From: an uncultured Eubacteriales bacterium
GTDB taxonomy: Bacteria > Bacillota > Clostridia > Oscillospirales > Oscillospiraceae
Assembly (NCBI GenBank): GCA_900319275.1
Contig: ONNS01000002.1
Span: 1 to 58,839 of the forward strand
Direction of reading: 5' to 3'
Length of the DNA stretch: 58,839 nt
Position numbers and translations under genes: made by a program. Below are positions 34,858 through 43,917 of the stretch, piece after piece (the first letter of the stretch is position 1; each line of letters starts with the position of its first letter). The notes below the pieces were generated by a model that saw nothing but the letters and a program-made list of their open reading frames with translations, did no database searches and was not told the DNA's origin.

Positions 34858-36702
34858 ATGGCTACCAAAAAAGCAAAGAGCGAAGCGCCCGAGGAGCTGA
34901 AAGAGGTGGCGGAAGCTGCCGTCACCGAGAGCGCCCCGAAAAAGCGCAGCCGTAAACCCGCCGCCAAGAAGGCGGAGGAGACTGTCGCCGCTGCGGAAAC
35001 AAAGCCCGCCGCCGAGAAGAAACCCGCCGCCAAGCGGACCCGCAAAGCCCCGGCGAAGAAAGCCGCTGTTGAAGCCGCGCCTGTCGTCGAAGAACAGCCT
35101 GCCGTTGAGGCTGCCCCCGCTGAGGAAGTGGCTCCTGTCGTTGAAGCGGCTCCTGTTGAGGAAGCGGCTCCCGCCGTCGAAGCCCCCGCGGCTGAACCCG
35201 CAGTGGAAGCGGCCCCCGCCGAAGCCCCCGCTGTCGAGCTCGGCCCCCGGCGCAGCATCGCCTTTATCGGCTCGGAGTGCCATCCCTTTGTCAAGACCGG
35301 CGGTCTCGGCGACGTCATGTACGCCCTGCCGCGCGAGCTCGTCAAGATGAACTGTGACGTGCGCGTGATCCTGCCCCGCTATGAGTGCATCCCTTGGAAA
35401 TACCAGGAGAAAATGGAATACAAGGGCGAGTTCTACATGGATCTTGGCAACACCGGGCGCAACGTCTATGTTGGCATCATGGAATACGTCGCCGATGGCG
35501 TGGTCTATGATTTTATCGATAACCAGGAGTTCTTCTCCGGCCCCAAGCCCTATATCAACCTGGTCGATGATATCCCCAAGTTCTGCCTGTTTGCCAAGGC
35601 CTCGCTGGCCGCGCTGAACTATCTCAACTGGATCCCCGATATCGTCCACTGCCACGACTGGCAGGCGGCGCTGGTGCCCGTCTATCTGCGCACGCTGTTT
35701 GCCGGAACGCCCGTCGGCCGCGCCCGCTCGATCCTCACGATCCATAACCTGCGCTTCCAGGGCATCTACAATATCCCGACGATCCGTTACTGGTCCGGCC
35801 TGCCCGATTTCGTCTTTGACGATCCCGGCCTGCTCAAGCAGCAGTGGGTCGACGCCAACATGCTCAAGGGCGGTCTGGCCTTCGCCGACAAAATCACCAC
35901 GGTCAGCGGCACCTACGCCTGGGAGATCCAGACCAGTGAGTACGGAGAGACGCTCGAAAACCATCTGCGCTTCCACAGCGGCAAGCTCAGCGGCATCGTC
36001 AACGGCATCGACTATGAGATGTGGGACCCGAAGACCGACGCCGCCCTGCCCGAGCACTACGACCGCGAGACCGCGCTTTCCGGCAAGAAAGCCAATAAGC
36101 TCGCCCTGCAGAAGGAACTCGGCCTGGAAGAGAACGCGGACAAGTATGTCATCGGCCTGATCTCGCGTCTGACCGACCAGAAGGGACTCGACCTTGTCAA
36201 CGCCATCATCCCGCAGGTCATGGACGAGTTCACGCAGGTCGTCATTCTCGGCACCGGCGACCAGGTCTATGAGGACTCCTTCCGCTACTACGAGAACGCC
36301 TACAAGGGCAATTTCAGCGCCTGCATCCAGTACGACGAGGCCCGCGCCCACCGTATCTACGCCGGTGCCGACGCGCTGCTCGTGCCCTCGCGCTTTGAGC
36401 CCTGCGGCCTGACCCAGCTCAACGCCATGCGCTACGGCACCGTGCCCATTGTGCGCGAGACCGGCGGCCTGAAGGACACCGTGGATCCCTACAACGAGTA
36501 CGAGAACACCGGCAACGGCTTCACCTTTGATCGCTACGACGCAGGCTTGCTGCTCGACGCGATCAACCGCTCGAAGACGCTGTACTTCACCGATCACGCG
36601 CGCTGGGACGAGATGATCGCGCGCGACATGGACAAAGATGTCTCCTGGCAGAACTCCGCGCGGCAGTATAAGGATCTCTATCTCGAACTCACGCAGTGGT
36701 GA
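34858..36702 (+). CDS. glgA: Glycogen synthase GlgA with long Ala/Lys/Pro/Glu N-terminal tail
   Basis: This 614-aa GT5 enzyme extends alpha-1,4-glucan from ADP-glucose. The catalytic part begins near 131, with ADP-glucose-binding KTGGLGD at 146-152, HCHDWQAALVP, TIHNLRFQG, NGIDYEMWDP, ISRLTDQKGLD, and PSRFEPCGLTQLNAMRYG. The usual length is about 480, so residues 1-130 are an extra low-complexity tail. It has a basic half (KKRSRKPAAKK, KRTRKAPAKK) followed by an acidic Ala/Pro/Glu/Val half. GGAAGG precedes the ATG, and the tail reads in frame from it, so it is real. No other glg gene is adjacent. Confidence 0.93.
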   Translation: MATKKAKSEAPEELKEVAEAAVTESAPKKRSRKPAAKKAEETVAAAETKPAAEKKPAAKRTRKAPAKKAAVEAAPVVEEQPAVEAAPAEEVAPVVEAAPVEEAAPAVEAPAAEPAVEAAPAEAPAVELGPRRSIAFIGSECHPFVKTGGLGDVMYALPRELVKMNCDVRVILPRYECIPWKYQEKMEYKGEFYMDLGNTGRNVYVGIMEYVADGVVYDFIDNQEFFSGPKPYINLVDDIPKFCLFAKASLAALNYLNWIPDIVHCHDWQAALVPVYLRTLFAGTPVGRARSILTIHNLRFQGIYNIPTIRYWSGLPDFVFDDPGLLKQQWVDANMLKGGLAFADKITTVSGTYAWEIQTSEYGETLENHLRFHSGKLSGIVNGIDYEMWDPKTDAALPEHYDRETALSGKKANKLALQKELGLEENADKYVIGLISRLTDQKGLDLVNAIIPQVMDEFTQVVILGTGDQVYEDSFRYYENAYKGNFSACIQYDEARAHRIYAGADALLVPSRFEPCGLTQLNAMRYGTVPIVRETGGLKDTVDPYNEYENTGNGFTFDRYDAGLLLDAINRSKTLYFTDHARWDEMIARDMDKDVSWQNSARQYKDLYLELTQW

Positions 36703-36753
36703 TGATCCGGCAGGGGAGTCTGACCGATTATACCGCGCAATAGCGAAAGGCGG

Positions 36754-36790
36754 CGCTCCGCCCGGTTCTTCGGGATCGGCGGAGCGCTGC
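36754..36790 (+). other. GC-rich hairpin after glgA
   Basis: GGCGCTCCGCC and GGCGGAGCGCT pair around a 15-base loop about 55 bases after the glgA stop. There is no T-run, so it may stabilise the 3' end rather than terminate by itself. Confidence 0.5.
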
Positions 36791-36902
36791 TTCCGCACGG
36801 CTTTTCCTGTCCGGCACCGCGGCGCTGTGTGCCGGTATGCCGATCGTCGCCCGCGGACGAAAATGCACAGCTTAGTTTCTGGTAAAAAATAAAAAATAAG
36901 TC

Positions 36903-36931
36903 TTGCATTTTCAAGACCACTGTGCTATTAT
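36903..36931 (+). promoter_or_regulatory. Promoter of tRNA-Pro
   Basis: TTGCAT, 17 bases, TATTAT; 28 bases before the tRNA. Confidence 0.75.
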
Positions 36932-36958
36932 ATCTAAGCAATCGCGAGAAACACATTT

Positions 36959-37034
36959 CCGGGTGTAGCGCAGTTGGTAGCGCGCTTGAATGGGGTTCAA
37001 GAGGCCGCTAGTTCGAATCTAGTCACTCGGACCA
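36959..37034 (+). tRNA. tRNA-Pro (anticodon GGG)
   Basis: The 76-nt cloverleaf has acceptor CCGGGTG/CACTCGG with discriminator A and an encoded CCA. The D arm contains GTTGGTAG. The anticodon stem CTTGA/TCAAG surrounds loop ATGGGGT, giving anticodon GGG. The T arm contains GTTCGAATC. It has its own promoter and terminator. No duplicated 3' tRNA fragment was found further along, so I see no proof that it served as an integration site. Confidence 0.92.
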
Positions 37035-37041
37035 AGAAAAC

Positions 37042-37072
37042 AGCCTGATTTCGGTAGAAATCAGGCTTTTTT
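37042..37072 (+). terminator. Terminator of tRNA-Pro
   Basis: AGCCTGATTTC, loop GGTA, GAAATCAGGCT, then TTTTT. Confidence 0.93.
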
Positions 37073-37339
37073 CGTAACTTTTTTGCTATAATTACAGGGC
37101 TGCTTATCCCGGGATGCGGAATAAAAGCGGAACTGGATTACAGAAAAATTTACTATTCTGCAAATAGTAGTACGGACAAAAAACGAAATAGTAAATATTT
37201 TTGGGTGAGGACAGGCAACCCCGATGCTGACCTCACTGTTGCCCCCCGATGGGAGAGGGGGAGCCCCATACATCATCGGTCGCTTTGGCTTCTCCGTTGA
37301 TATTCGACGAAGAAGAGTAAATGACGAAATTGATTACTA

Positions 37340-37401
37340 CGCCGGATTTTCTCGACTGTCGGGAAAATCCGGCTTGTATTTTGTCTGAACTGTGGTATAC
37401 T
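37340..37401 (+). promoter_or_regulatory. Hairpin and promoter before the AAA ATPase gene
   Basis: A GCCGGATTTTC/GGAAAATCCGGC hairpin (37341-37373) is followed directly by TTGTAT-16-TATACT (37374-37401), 55 bases before the ATG at 37456. In 37073-37339 there is otherwise only a short hairpin (TACTATT..AATAGTA, near 37149) and no gene. Confidence 0.65.
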
Positions 37402-37455
37402 ATGGATGATGAAAACGAATTCGCGAGAATGTCGAGAAAATTCGGAGGAAAGAAC

Positions 37456-38772
37456 ATGCCGGAAATCAAACGCCAGCTGTATGTCGATCGCCTGCTGTCC
37501 AAGCGCTGGAACGGCAAGGTCAAGATCATCACAGGCATTCGCCGCTGCGGGAAGAGCTATCTGCTCAGCCATCTGTTCAAGGATCGGCTGCTTATAGAGG
37601 GCGTGCCCGCCGATCACATTCTGGAGATCGCGCTGGACCGTAAGGAGCACGCCGACCTGCGCGACCCGAACCGCCTTTACGCCTGGGTGCTGGAGCATCT
37701 GACGGACGAAGCGCCCACTTATCTCTTCATTGATGAGATCCAGCTCTCCTATAAGGTGCGGCGCGAGGGCGTGGATGAGAGTCGGATCGCCCCGGAGGAT
37801 CGGGAGCTTGCCTATATCAGCTTCTACGACGTTCTCAATGACCTGCTGACGCGGCCCAATCTGGATATCTACGTGACCGGCTCCAATTCGCGGATGCTGT
37901 CCAAAGATATTGCCACCAATTTCCGGGACCGCGGCACGGAACTGCGTATGTTCCCGCTGAGCTTTGCGGAATACTACGCCATGTCCGGGCTGGAAAAAGC
38001 CGACGCCTGGGCGGAGTATGTGATCTGGGGCGGCATGCCGCTGGCGGTGCTGGAAAAGGACGAGGCCGAGCGGGCCCGGTATCTGTCCGGCCTGTTTGAA
38101 AAGGTTTATGTGGCCGACGTGGTGGAGCGCTACGGTGTGGAGGACGGTTATCTGGAAAGCCTAATCGATGTGGTGGCCTCGGCAGTTGGCTCGCTGACCA
38201 ACCCCTCAAAGCTTGCCAACACGCTCAACTCGGTCAACCACGCAGGAACCACGGACAAAACCGTGAAAAAGTATCTGGACGCACTGGAGGACGCTTTCAT
38301 CTTTGAAAAGGCGCGCCGCTACGACGTCAAGGGCAAGACCTATCTGGATTCTCCCGTCAAGTACTATGCCACAGACGTTGGCCTGCGCAACGCGCGGCTC
38401 GGCTTTCGGCAGATCGAGGAGACGCACCTGATGGAGAACATCCTATACAACGAGCTGATCCGCCGCGGCTATGCCGTGGATGTAGGCACGGTGCGTTATG
38501 CCGAGTCCAAAGACGGGAAGAAAACCGAAAAGCAGCATGAGATCGACTTCGTGGTGAACCTGGGTACAAAGAAGGTATATATCCAGTCCGCGTTCCGGAT
38601 CGACGACGAGGAAAAACGCCGCCAGGAGATCCTGCCGCTATTAAAGAGCGGGGATTTCTTCAAAAAAATTGTTGTCACCTCCGGCAGTGCCCGACCGCAC
38701 ATGGATGACAACGGGATCCAGTATGTGGGCATTATCCCGTTCCTGCTGGATGAAAACAGCATCGAGTGGTGA
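37456..38772 (+). CDS. AAA-type ATPase with C-terminal DUF4143 domain
   Basis: This 438-aa protein of the large prokaryotic ATPase_14/DUF4143 family has Walker A GIRRCGKS (27-34), Walker B TYLFIDEIQ, and sensor VTGSNSRMLSKD. A winged-helix-like segment (NPSKLANTLN, TVKKYLDALEDAFIFEKARR) precedes a C-terminal PD-(D/E)XK-like DUF4143 part with EIDFVVNLGTKKVYIQ. Cellular roles of the family are poorly known; a defence, toxin-like or mobile-element link is often inferred. The start is ATG 37456 after GGAGG; the frame stays open to 37321 but has no site. It stands alone, with a strong terminator after it. Confidence 0.88.
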   Translation: MPEIKRQLYVDRLLSKRWNGKVKIITGIRRCGKSYLLSHLFKDRLLIEGVPADHILEIALDRKEHADLRDPNRLYAWVLEHLTDEAPTYLFIDEIQLSYKVRREGVDESRIAPEDRELAYISFYDVLNDLLTRPNLDIYVTGSNSRMLSKDIATNFRDRGTELRMFPLSFAEYYAMSGLEKADAWAEYVIWGGMPLAVLEKDEAERARYLSGLFEKVYVADVVERYGVEDGYLESLIDVVASAVGSLTNPSKLANTLNSVNHAGTTDKTVKKYLDALEDAFIFEKARRYDVKGKTYLDSPVKYYATDVGLRNARLGFRQIEETHLMENILYNELIRRGYAVDVGTVRYAESKDGKKTEKQHEIDFVVNLGTKKVYIQSAFRIDDEEKRRQEILPLLKSGDFFKKIVVTSGSARPHMDDNGIQYVGIIPFLLDENSIEW

Positions 38773-38783
38773 TATACTGTCAC

Positions 38784-38810
38784 AAAACCGCCGTTTACTG
38801 CGGCGGTTTT
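38784..38810 (+). terminator. Terminator of the AAA ATPase gene
   Basis: A perfect 10-bp stem AAAACCGCCG/CGGCGGTTTT with loop TTTACTG, 12 bases after the stop. Confidence 0.88.
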
Positions 38811-38924
38811 ACTTGGCTTTGTGAGATATGCAGATGACTCTGAAGCTATCTATTTGAGTACATATAAAACTTGATTTTCGATTTGCATAAAGCTGGTGCT
38901 TTGGTGATGAACATAGGAGGACGT

Positions 38925-41840
38925 ATGGCGGAGCTTGATATAATGGAGAAGCTATCAAAGCTGGGATGGGGCAGCGAGGCCGCAGATGCCGTTCGTTTTT
39001 TTTATTCCATTGTCCGGGTGCGGTATATTCGGGGGATCAATGAAGCTAATTATCCCGACCGTCCTTGGTGGGCGTGGTATGGGGTTTTCCTTGAAAACGA
39101 CCAGACATCCCAGAAATATTACGGTGCCCTCCCGCTGCTGGAATCGGACTGGCAGAAGGACATGTTCGAAGCACTCGCAAATGAGCTGCCTGAGTCGCTG
39201 GCGGAGTATATGCAAATGGCACTGCCGGGGAGAGTGAAGAACGAAAAGTTTTATGATGTCCTCAGCCAGCAATACGATAGAGTTACCTACCAATGCTACT
39301 GTACTTATCTTCTCCTCAGCATTCCTCCGGAGATCCCCTTGGATGATGCCTATAAGCAGTATCTGGATCTGTTCGAAGGAAAAGGCGATCCTTTAGGAGA
39401 AGGCGTTTTTCAGAAGCTTTTCTGCCTGATGAATTGGCGCGAAATCCGGGATGACAGCAGCGTTAAAGCAGCTGCAAAAGAAGCCAACGAACTGCTGACG
39501 AGGATGCTTACCAGCAATCAGGAGAAATGCAGGATCATGGATGAGATTATCCGCCACACGGATACACTGAAACAAAAATCCGTGAATGCGCCGGCAGCCT
39601 ATCTATCCAAGCTCCTGTACGATGACAGTAAGGTGGCAAGGGGAGTAGCCGCAACAAGAGAGATCAATAAGCTGATCAAACTGGTACCTAAATCACTCAC
39701 ATTTATGGAATTCTTGACTGCGATGATGAGTGCAAACAGCAAAAGCGAGAATCTGGCAGAACTGGGCTTTCTGCTTCCGTGGCTCAAATCCCATTGGTGC
39801 GAGGACGAAGAGATCCCGGTTTGTCTGGTAAATGCCATGCCGACCTTTATGGAGGTCTGGGGAATGCGAGCCTGTGACAGCGCCACGGTTCCCTACGACA
39901 CGGCGAAGGCACCGGTCTCGAAGGCTCTGGATGCCACGATCTATGACATGACAGAGCTCGAATCGATTGTATATGCGGACAAGCAGAGAGTGTTGTACTT
40001 TCCGAGGGGCTACAATACAGAAGAGGTTCGGAAGCATCTCCTGGCCCTTTGCAGAGAGAACGCTGTCGTGGTGGCGGTGCTGCCGGATACCTACAAGGCG
40101 CAGACCATATCTATTCCCGGCTATGAGGTTGAGCGCATTGCTATTCTCCCGGAGAAGCTTTATAAAAATGGTCTGGTCAAAAACTTCGTCGTGAAATTGA
40201 TACCGGCGCAGACGGAGCAGCCGATCATGGCCTGTGATGTGAGCATCAAAACGATCGACCGCCGGCACTATCTGGAACCGGAGAGCTGCTGGACCGCGAC
40301 GCAGCTGAAAAAGATGGACTATGCATCCAATCAGACATTGCGGAGGCTATTTTATCAGACGGTCAACAAAAAAGAAGATGCCGTGCCGAGAAATCGGCCC
40401 AAGGCATATGTGTACTCTCCGGAACTGACGCTGTGGTACACAGCAAAGGCAAACAGTGAAGAGGAGAACAGCACATATACCGTCGGCCTATACTTGTGCG
40501 AGGTGCCCAGCGAGGCACAGAAGAAGAGAAACAAATTCCCGCGGGGAAAGAGGATCGACTCCACCAAGACCTGGACTACAAAGGTCACACAGGATCAGAT
40601 CGAGCCCTGGATCGAAAACCGTGGTGTCTTCAAAGAAAACCTGCGCCGGCAGGCGGAAGAGCAGATCGTGCTCTATAGCAATAAGGTAATCAGCTTGAAG
40701 AGTCTCTGGTACTTGCTCTATGACAAGCTGGACAACAGGGAGGAAGAGAAAGAAATGCTGGCGCGTTTTGCTCGGTCCGGGCATGGCGCGGGGCTGATGA
40801 TCGGCCAGGTCGCAGAAGAAGAGATCGAAAGGGCGATCGATGAGGAAAACGAGAATACGGATGAGCTTGTAGCGCTGCTCGACAAATTGTTTGATCTTGC
40901 CCTTCGGCGCAAATGGATTAAAGCCCATCCGTTTGCTCAGCTGCATGCAGCCAGGAGCTTGCAGAAAAAACGGGAGGAGAGCATTAGAAAGCTGGCTAAA
41001 CGCAACTATACGACCGATGAAGAGCTCAAAATCTGGTCGTATTACCAGGAAAACAGCGGGAATATAGGCGCTGTGGGAATGATACTCTGCTTTCTGACAG
41101 GCTTGACGCCCCCGTATGTGGCTGCCCTTACCTGGAGAGATTGGCGGAAAATCACGCATACCGAGCATACGCAGCTGATCATCAACAAGAAACTGAGCCC
41201 GGATGGTTCCATCGTGTGGCAGACGGAGGAAGAAAACTGTCGCCTGATTCCTGTGATGGATCGCCTTACGCATATTTTGAACAACCTGAAAAACCGACAG
41301 GGCACAAATCCGGACGACCGTATCATTAACCTCGAGGAGGGAGCGCTCTCCGCAATCCGCAGGCAGATCCGCGCGGCAGAGAGGTACGCCGGAATTGCAG
41401 CGGATATGATCAGCGTTCCGGACGCCGAAAAGGAGTTGGACCTGAACCGCTATGAGGGGAGCCGAATGAGGTCCAACTTCGAATGGCATTGCTATATGGA
41501 CTGCGGAATGACAGACGCGGAGGTGCATCACCTGCTGCTGCGCGTCATGCCGGATACGCTGTCGAAGAACTATGTGGATTATGGGCATGAGTGTATGCAG
41601 GAGCGAATGGCGGTCAAACTGAATCAGTGGGGGCAGCGGTTTTCGGACAGAACAGCAACGGCATGGAAATCTATGCCCTTGCTGAAAAAGAAGATCTGGC
41701 TCAAGTCTCACAGAGGAGAGACGGAGAGCTATCAGTTATCAGCGCAGATTCACGGACGGTTTGACGTGCTGGCCGACAGCGATCACGACTTTGAGTACCG
41801 ATTGCTGGTGCGGAGTATGGAGGCGGAAAATGGGAACTAA
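38925..41840 (+). CDS. Large protein with degenerate C-terminal tyrosine-recombinase domain
   Basis: I do not recognise a named family for this 971-aa protein. Residues 1-640 are mostly helical with no clear catalytic motif. A segment near 410-450 (AVVVAVLPD, ERIAILPEKLYKNGLVKNF) faintly resembles the C-terminal part of N6-adenine methylases but lacks NPPY. From about 640 (LDKLFDLALRRKWIKAHPFA) there is a core-binding-like helix pair. From about 693 (NYTTDEELKIW) it follows the integrase catalytic fold: FLTGLTPPYVAALTWRDW matches the Arg-I box with the Arg lost, SRMRSNFEWH the second Arg box, and NYVDYG the Tyr region. The start is ATG 38925 after AGGAGG, 54 bases inside the longest frame. 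It overlaps the next recombinase gene by 11 bases, so they form one unit. Confidence 0.7.
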   Translation: MAELDIMEKLSKLGWGSEAADAVRFFYSIVRVRYIRGINEANYPDRPWWAWYGVFLENDQTSQKYYGALPLLESDWQKDMFEALANELPESLAEYMQMALPGRVKNEKFYDVLSQQYDRVTYQCYCTYLLLSIPPEIPLDDAYKQYLDLFEGKGDPLGEGVFQKLFCLMNWREIRDDSSVKAAAKEANELLTRMLTSNQEKCRIMDEIIRHTDTLKQKSVNAPAAYLSKLLYDDSKVARGVAATREINKLIKLVPKSLTFMEFLTAMMSANSKSENLAELGFLLPWLKSHWCEDEEIPVCLVNAMPTFMEVWGMRACDSATVPYDTAKAPVSKALDATIYDMTELESIVYADKQRVLYFPRGYNTEEVRKHLLALCRENAVVVAVLPDTYKAQTISIPGYEVERIAILPEKLYKNGLVKNFVVKLIPAQTEQPIMACDVSIKTIDRRHYLEPESCWTATQLKKMDYASNQTLRRLFYQTVNKKEDAVPRNRPKAYVYSPELTLWYTAKANSEEENSTYTVGLYLCEVPSEAQKKRNKFPRGKRIDSTKTWTTKVTQDQIEPWIENRGVFKENLRRQAEEQIVLYSNKVISLKSLWYLLYDKLDNREEEKEMLARFARSGHGAGLMIGQVAEEEIERAIDEENENTDELVALLDKLFDLALRRKWIKAHPFAQLHAARSLQKKREESIRKLAKRNYTTDEELKIWSYYQENSGNIGAVGMILCFLTGLTPPYVAALTWRDWRKITHTEHTQLIINKKLSPDGSIVWQTEEENCRLIPVMDRLTHILNNLKNRQGTNPDDRIINLEEGALSAIRRQIRAAERYAGIAADMISVPDAEKELDLNRYEGSRMRSNFEWHCYMDCGMTDAEVHHLLLRVMPDTLSKNYVDYGHECMQERMAVKLNQWGQRFSDRTATAWKSMPLLKKKIWLKSHRGETESYQLSAQIHGRFDVLADSDHDFEYRLLVRSMEAENGN

Positions 41841-43281
41841 GCGAAGTGCCAGACAGGATATTTTGCATTTTGACTCCTATGCATCGGAAGTCGGAGGAAA
41901 ACTGACCTTCATCGGTGCGCTGCAGCAATGTCAGAAATTGATCAATAAGCGCTGGAACGCGGACACCAGAAAGACATATTACAAGCATTATGAAGAGCGC
42001 CTGTTTCCGCTGATCCCCGAAAAACCGCTGGAGGAGCTGACAGAAGCAGATTTTGAAGCCGTGATCGAGACAATGAACGAGCAGGCGTTGAAGAACGGCA
42101 ATCCCTATTCTGACAGTCAAATCCGCCACCACAGGCACCTTCTCAGAGTGGTCACGAAAGCCGCAGAACAGGAGGGCATCTGTCCGGATATTCTGTGGGG
42201 CGGCAATTTCCTGGAAGATGAGAGCGACGAGCATGAAGCAAAGATCAAGGTCAAGCCCCGGTCTCTGTCTACCGGAGAGGAGTATCGGATTTGCGAGCGG
42301 GTGCTGCAGAATCCTCAGGAGGAAGGCGAACTGGTCGGGATCGCCATCATGTTTTGTCTGGGAACAAGAAATCAGGAGGCATGTGGTCTGAACTGGGAGA
42401 GCTTTGCCCATCAGCCGGGAGATGACATGGGTTTTCTCAGGGTCATCGCCAGCACAGAACAGGGGAGCAATCGTGTCAAGGCTGGCGGCAAGACCCGAAA
42501 TGCACCGAGAATCCTTCCAGTCACAGGATTGCTGCTCGATCTGCTCGTGAAGAGAAGACAATGGCTGGAGGAAATGAGCGCGGACGGGCTTGTGCTGGAT
42601 CATATGTCCGCCGACAGGATTACCGACATTGCCCGGCTTCCGATCGTCTGCAGAGACACGCAGTATACTGTGCGCGCAGGTGCTGATGATTTGACGCGGA
42701 AAGCCAAGGCACTCTTGAAGGAGATCAATCTGGATGAGGATGTTTTAGAGGAAGCAAATGAGCTGTTGGAACAGCGTTTTGCTCTCTCGTTCGGCGAACG
42801 TGATGTCACGGCCTATTTGTTTCGGCGCAATTTTGCCACTCACATGTCGATACTGGGACTGGATGCGGAGACGATCCATTATCTGATGGGGCATGCGTTT
42901 GAGGATGAGGAGATCACGAAAGCCCGCTATACCAACAATGATATACTGCGTCAGATCGGAGAGCAGATGCGTCAGCGCCCGATCGTCAACCCGAAGATAG
43001 AGACAGAAGCAGAGATCACGCTTTTGCCTAACCAGAGCATCAGCGGAAAGGGACAAGGTCCCCTCGTGTTCCGCATAGAAGCAGGAGAGCGGGGATCGAC
43101 CGTCACAGGATATTTAAAACCGACAGGCGCATCGAAGCTCGGCGTATCTCTGGAATATGAACAGTTCCCGGAAAGTGGAGAGATTATCCTGTCTCCGGAG
43201 CAGTTCTGCACAGAACCGACGGTCAGCGAAAAAGTGACGTACAGAAAAATCTATGGCCGGCGGAGGGACAAGCGCGAATAG
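41830..43281 (+). CDS. Tyrosine recombinase (partner of the 971-aa protein)
   Basis: This 483-aa protein has an N-terminal SAM-like core-binding domain (about 20-130, INKRWNADTRKTYYKHYEER). The catalytic domain shows Arg-I at about 180 in FCLGTRNQEACGLNW, a beta-hairpin Lys in AGGKTRNAPRILPV, box II as AYLFRRNFATH (Tyr replaces the usual His of HxxR; Arg kept, near 333), MGHAF (His near 354) and a candidate nucleophile in ARYTN (Tyr near 366). A C-terminal extension of about 100 residues after the catalytic domain is unusual. The start is ATG 41830 after GGAGGCGG. It is probably the active strand-exchange partner of the upstream degenerate protein. Confidence 0.85.
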   Translation: MGTKRSARQDILHFDSYASEVGGKLTFIGALQQCQKLINKRWNADTRKTYYKHYEERLFPLIPEKPLEELTEADFEAVIETMNEQALKNGNPYSDSQIRHHRHLLRVVTKAAEQEGICPDILWGGNFLEDESDEHEAKIKVKPRSLSTGEEYRICERVLQNPQEEGELVGIAIMFCLGTRNQEACGLNWESFAHQPGDDMGFLRVIASTEQGSNRVKAGGKTRNAPRILPVTGLLLDLLVKRRQWLEEMSADGLVLDHMSADRITDIARLPIVCRDTQYTVRAGADDLTRKAKALLKEINLDEDVLEEANELLEQRFALSFGERDVTAYLFRRNFATHMSILGLDAETIHYLMGHAFEDEEITKARYTNNDILRQIGEQMRQRPIVNPKIETEAEITLLPNQSISGKGQGPLVFRIEAGERGSTVTGYLKPTGASKLGVSLEYEQFPESGEIILSPEQFCTEPTVSEKVTYRKIYGRRRDKRE

Positions 43282-43328
43282 AGGCGTCAGGTTACAGAGA
43301 AAGGCCCAGACAGCGTCCGGGCCTTCAA

Positions 43329-43553
43329 TTACTTGTAAATCAGAATTTGATCGATGGGCACCTCAAGGAGGATGCTCAGCGCCAGGAGATTGTCAATACT
43401 GGGCAGCGTCTCACCGCGCTGCCACTTGTAGACAGCGCGCACGTCGGACAGTCCGAGAAACTGGCTTAACTCTTTGACAGAGACGCCCTTTTCTATCCGG
43501 AGGCGACGAATAGTATCACCTGTCGCCTCCATATCAATAACCGGAAAAGTCAT
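43329..43553 (-). CDS. Xre-family HTH regulator
   Basis: This 74-aa single-domain DNA-binding protein begins MTFPVIDMEATGDTIRRLR, has the HTH VSVKELSQFLGLSDVRAVYKW and ends with SIDNLLALSILLEVPIDQIL. The type is common beside integrases in Clostridia. The start is 43553 because its ATG overlaps the TGA of the preceding gene (ATGA). It is the last gene of the minus-strand operon and convergent with the recombinase pair. Confidence 0.88.
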   Translation of the reverse strand: MTFPVIDMEATGDTIRRLRIEKGVSVKELSQFLGLSDVRAVYKWQRGETLPSIDNLLALSILLEVPIDQILIYK

Positions 43554-43870
43554 GCGCATCGTGGACTCAGGAGCCAGGCGCAATATAGTACATACTGCGC
43601 ATTCATGTCCGCGTCATCGTACACATATGCTTTCCCACAGACAACAACGATCCATTTCCGCTCACGCGAGAGATAGCCGCCATCCTGAGCATAGCGCTTG
43701 ATCACGACCTCATAAATTCCGTCCGCATCGATGCAGCAAACAATGCTTTCCCAGCGTGAATTATTGCGGCGGTAACTCTCAACAAAGGAGCGCGCGAGTA
43801 TATAGTCAGGATGGGCGCCGGTGATGCGGGCGATATACGATATCGCCCGTACACCCTTGCGCTGATACAC
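43550..43870 (-). CDS. Conserved-type 106-aa protein of the integrase operon
   Basis: No named family. The sequence RAISYIARITGAHPDYILAR and later ESIVCCIDADGIYEVVIKRY suggest a small alpha/beta protein. The only standard start is GTG 43870, without a good ribosome site. The same frame continues upstream as KITLEWGGNLLILNYR to an ATA at 43916-43914 that overlaps the TAA of the previous gene. An ATG there would give the usual ATAA-type coupling, so the true start may be this ATA, or a mutated start codon. It is translationally coupled to the Xre gene that follows. Confidence 0.7.
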   Translation of the reverse strand: MYQRKGVRAISYIARITGAHPDYILARSFVESYRRNNSRWESIVCCIDADGIYEVVIKRYAQDGGYLSRERKWIVVVCGKAYVYDDADMNAQYVLYCAWLLSPRCA

Positions 43871-43917
43871 GCGGTAGTTGAGGATCAGGAGGTTTCCACC
43901 CCACTCGAGGGTGATCT

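Noticed and set aside
34771-36798. Long minus-strand open frame (675 codons) over glgA
   Set aside because: Antisense of GlgA in a GC-rich gene; the Gly/Arg/Phe-rich start is only the complement of the Ala/Lys/Pro tail.
36959-37034. tRNA-Pro as the attachment site of the accessory island
   Set aside because: No repeated 3' tRNA segment was found between 37035 and 48782, and the nearest integrase is 8 kb away with other genes in between.
38925-41840. N6-adenine methylase domain in the 971-aa protein
   Set aside because: A faint likeness around residues 410-450 is not backed by NPPY or SAM motifs, so I do not assign methylation.
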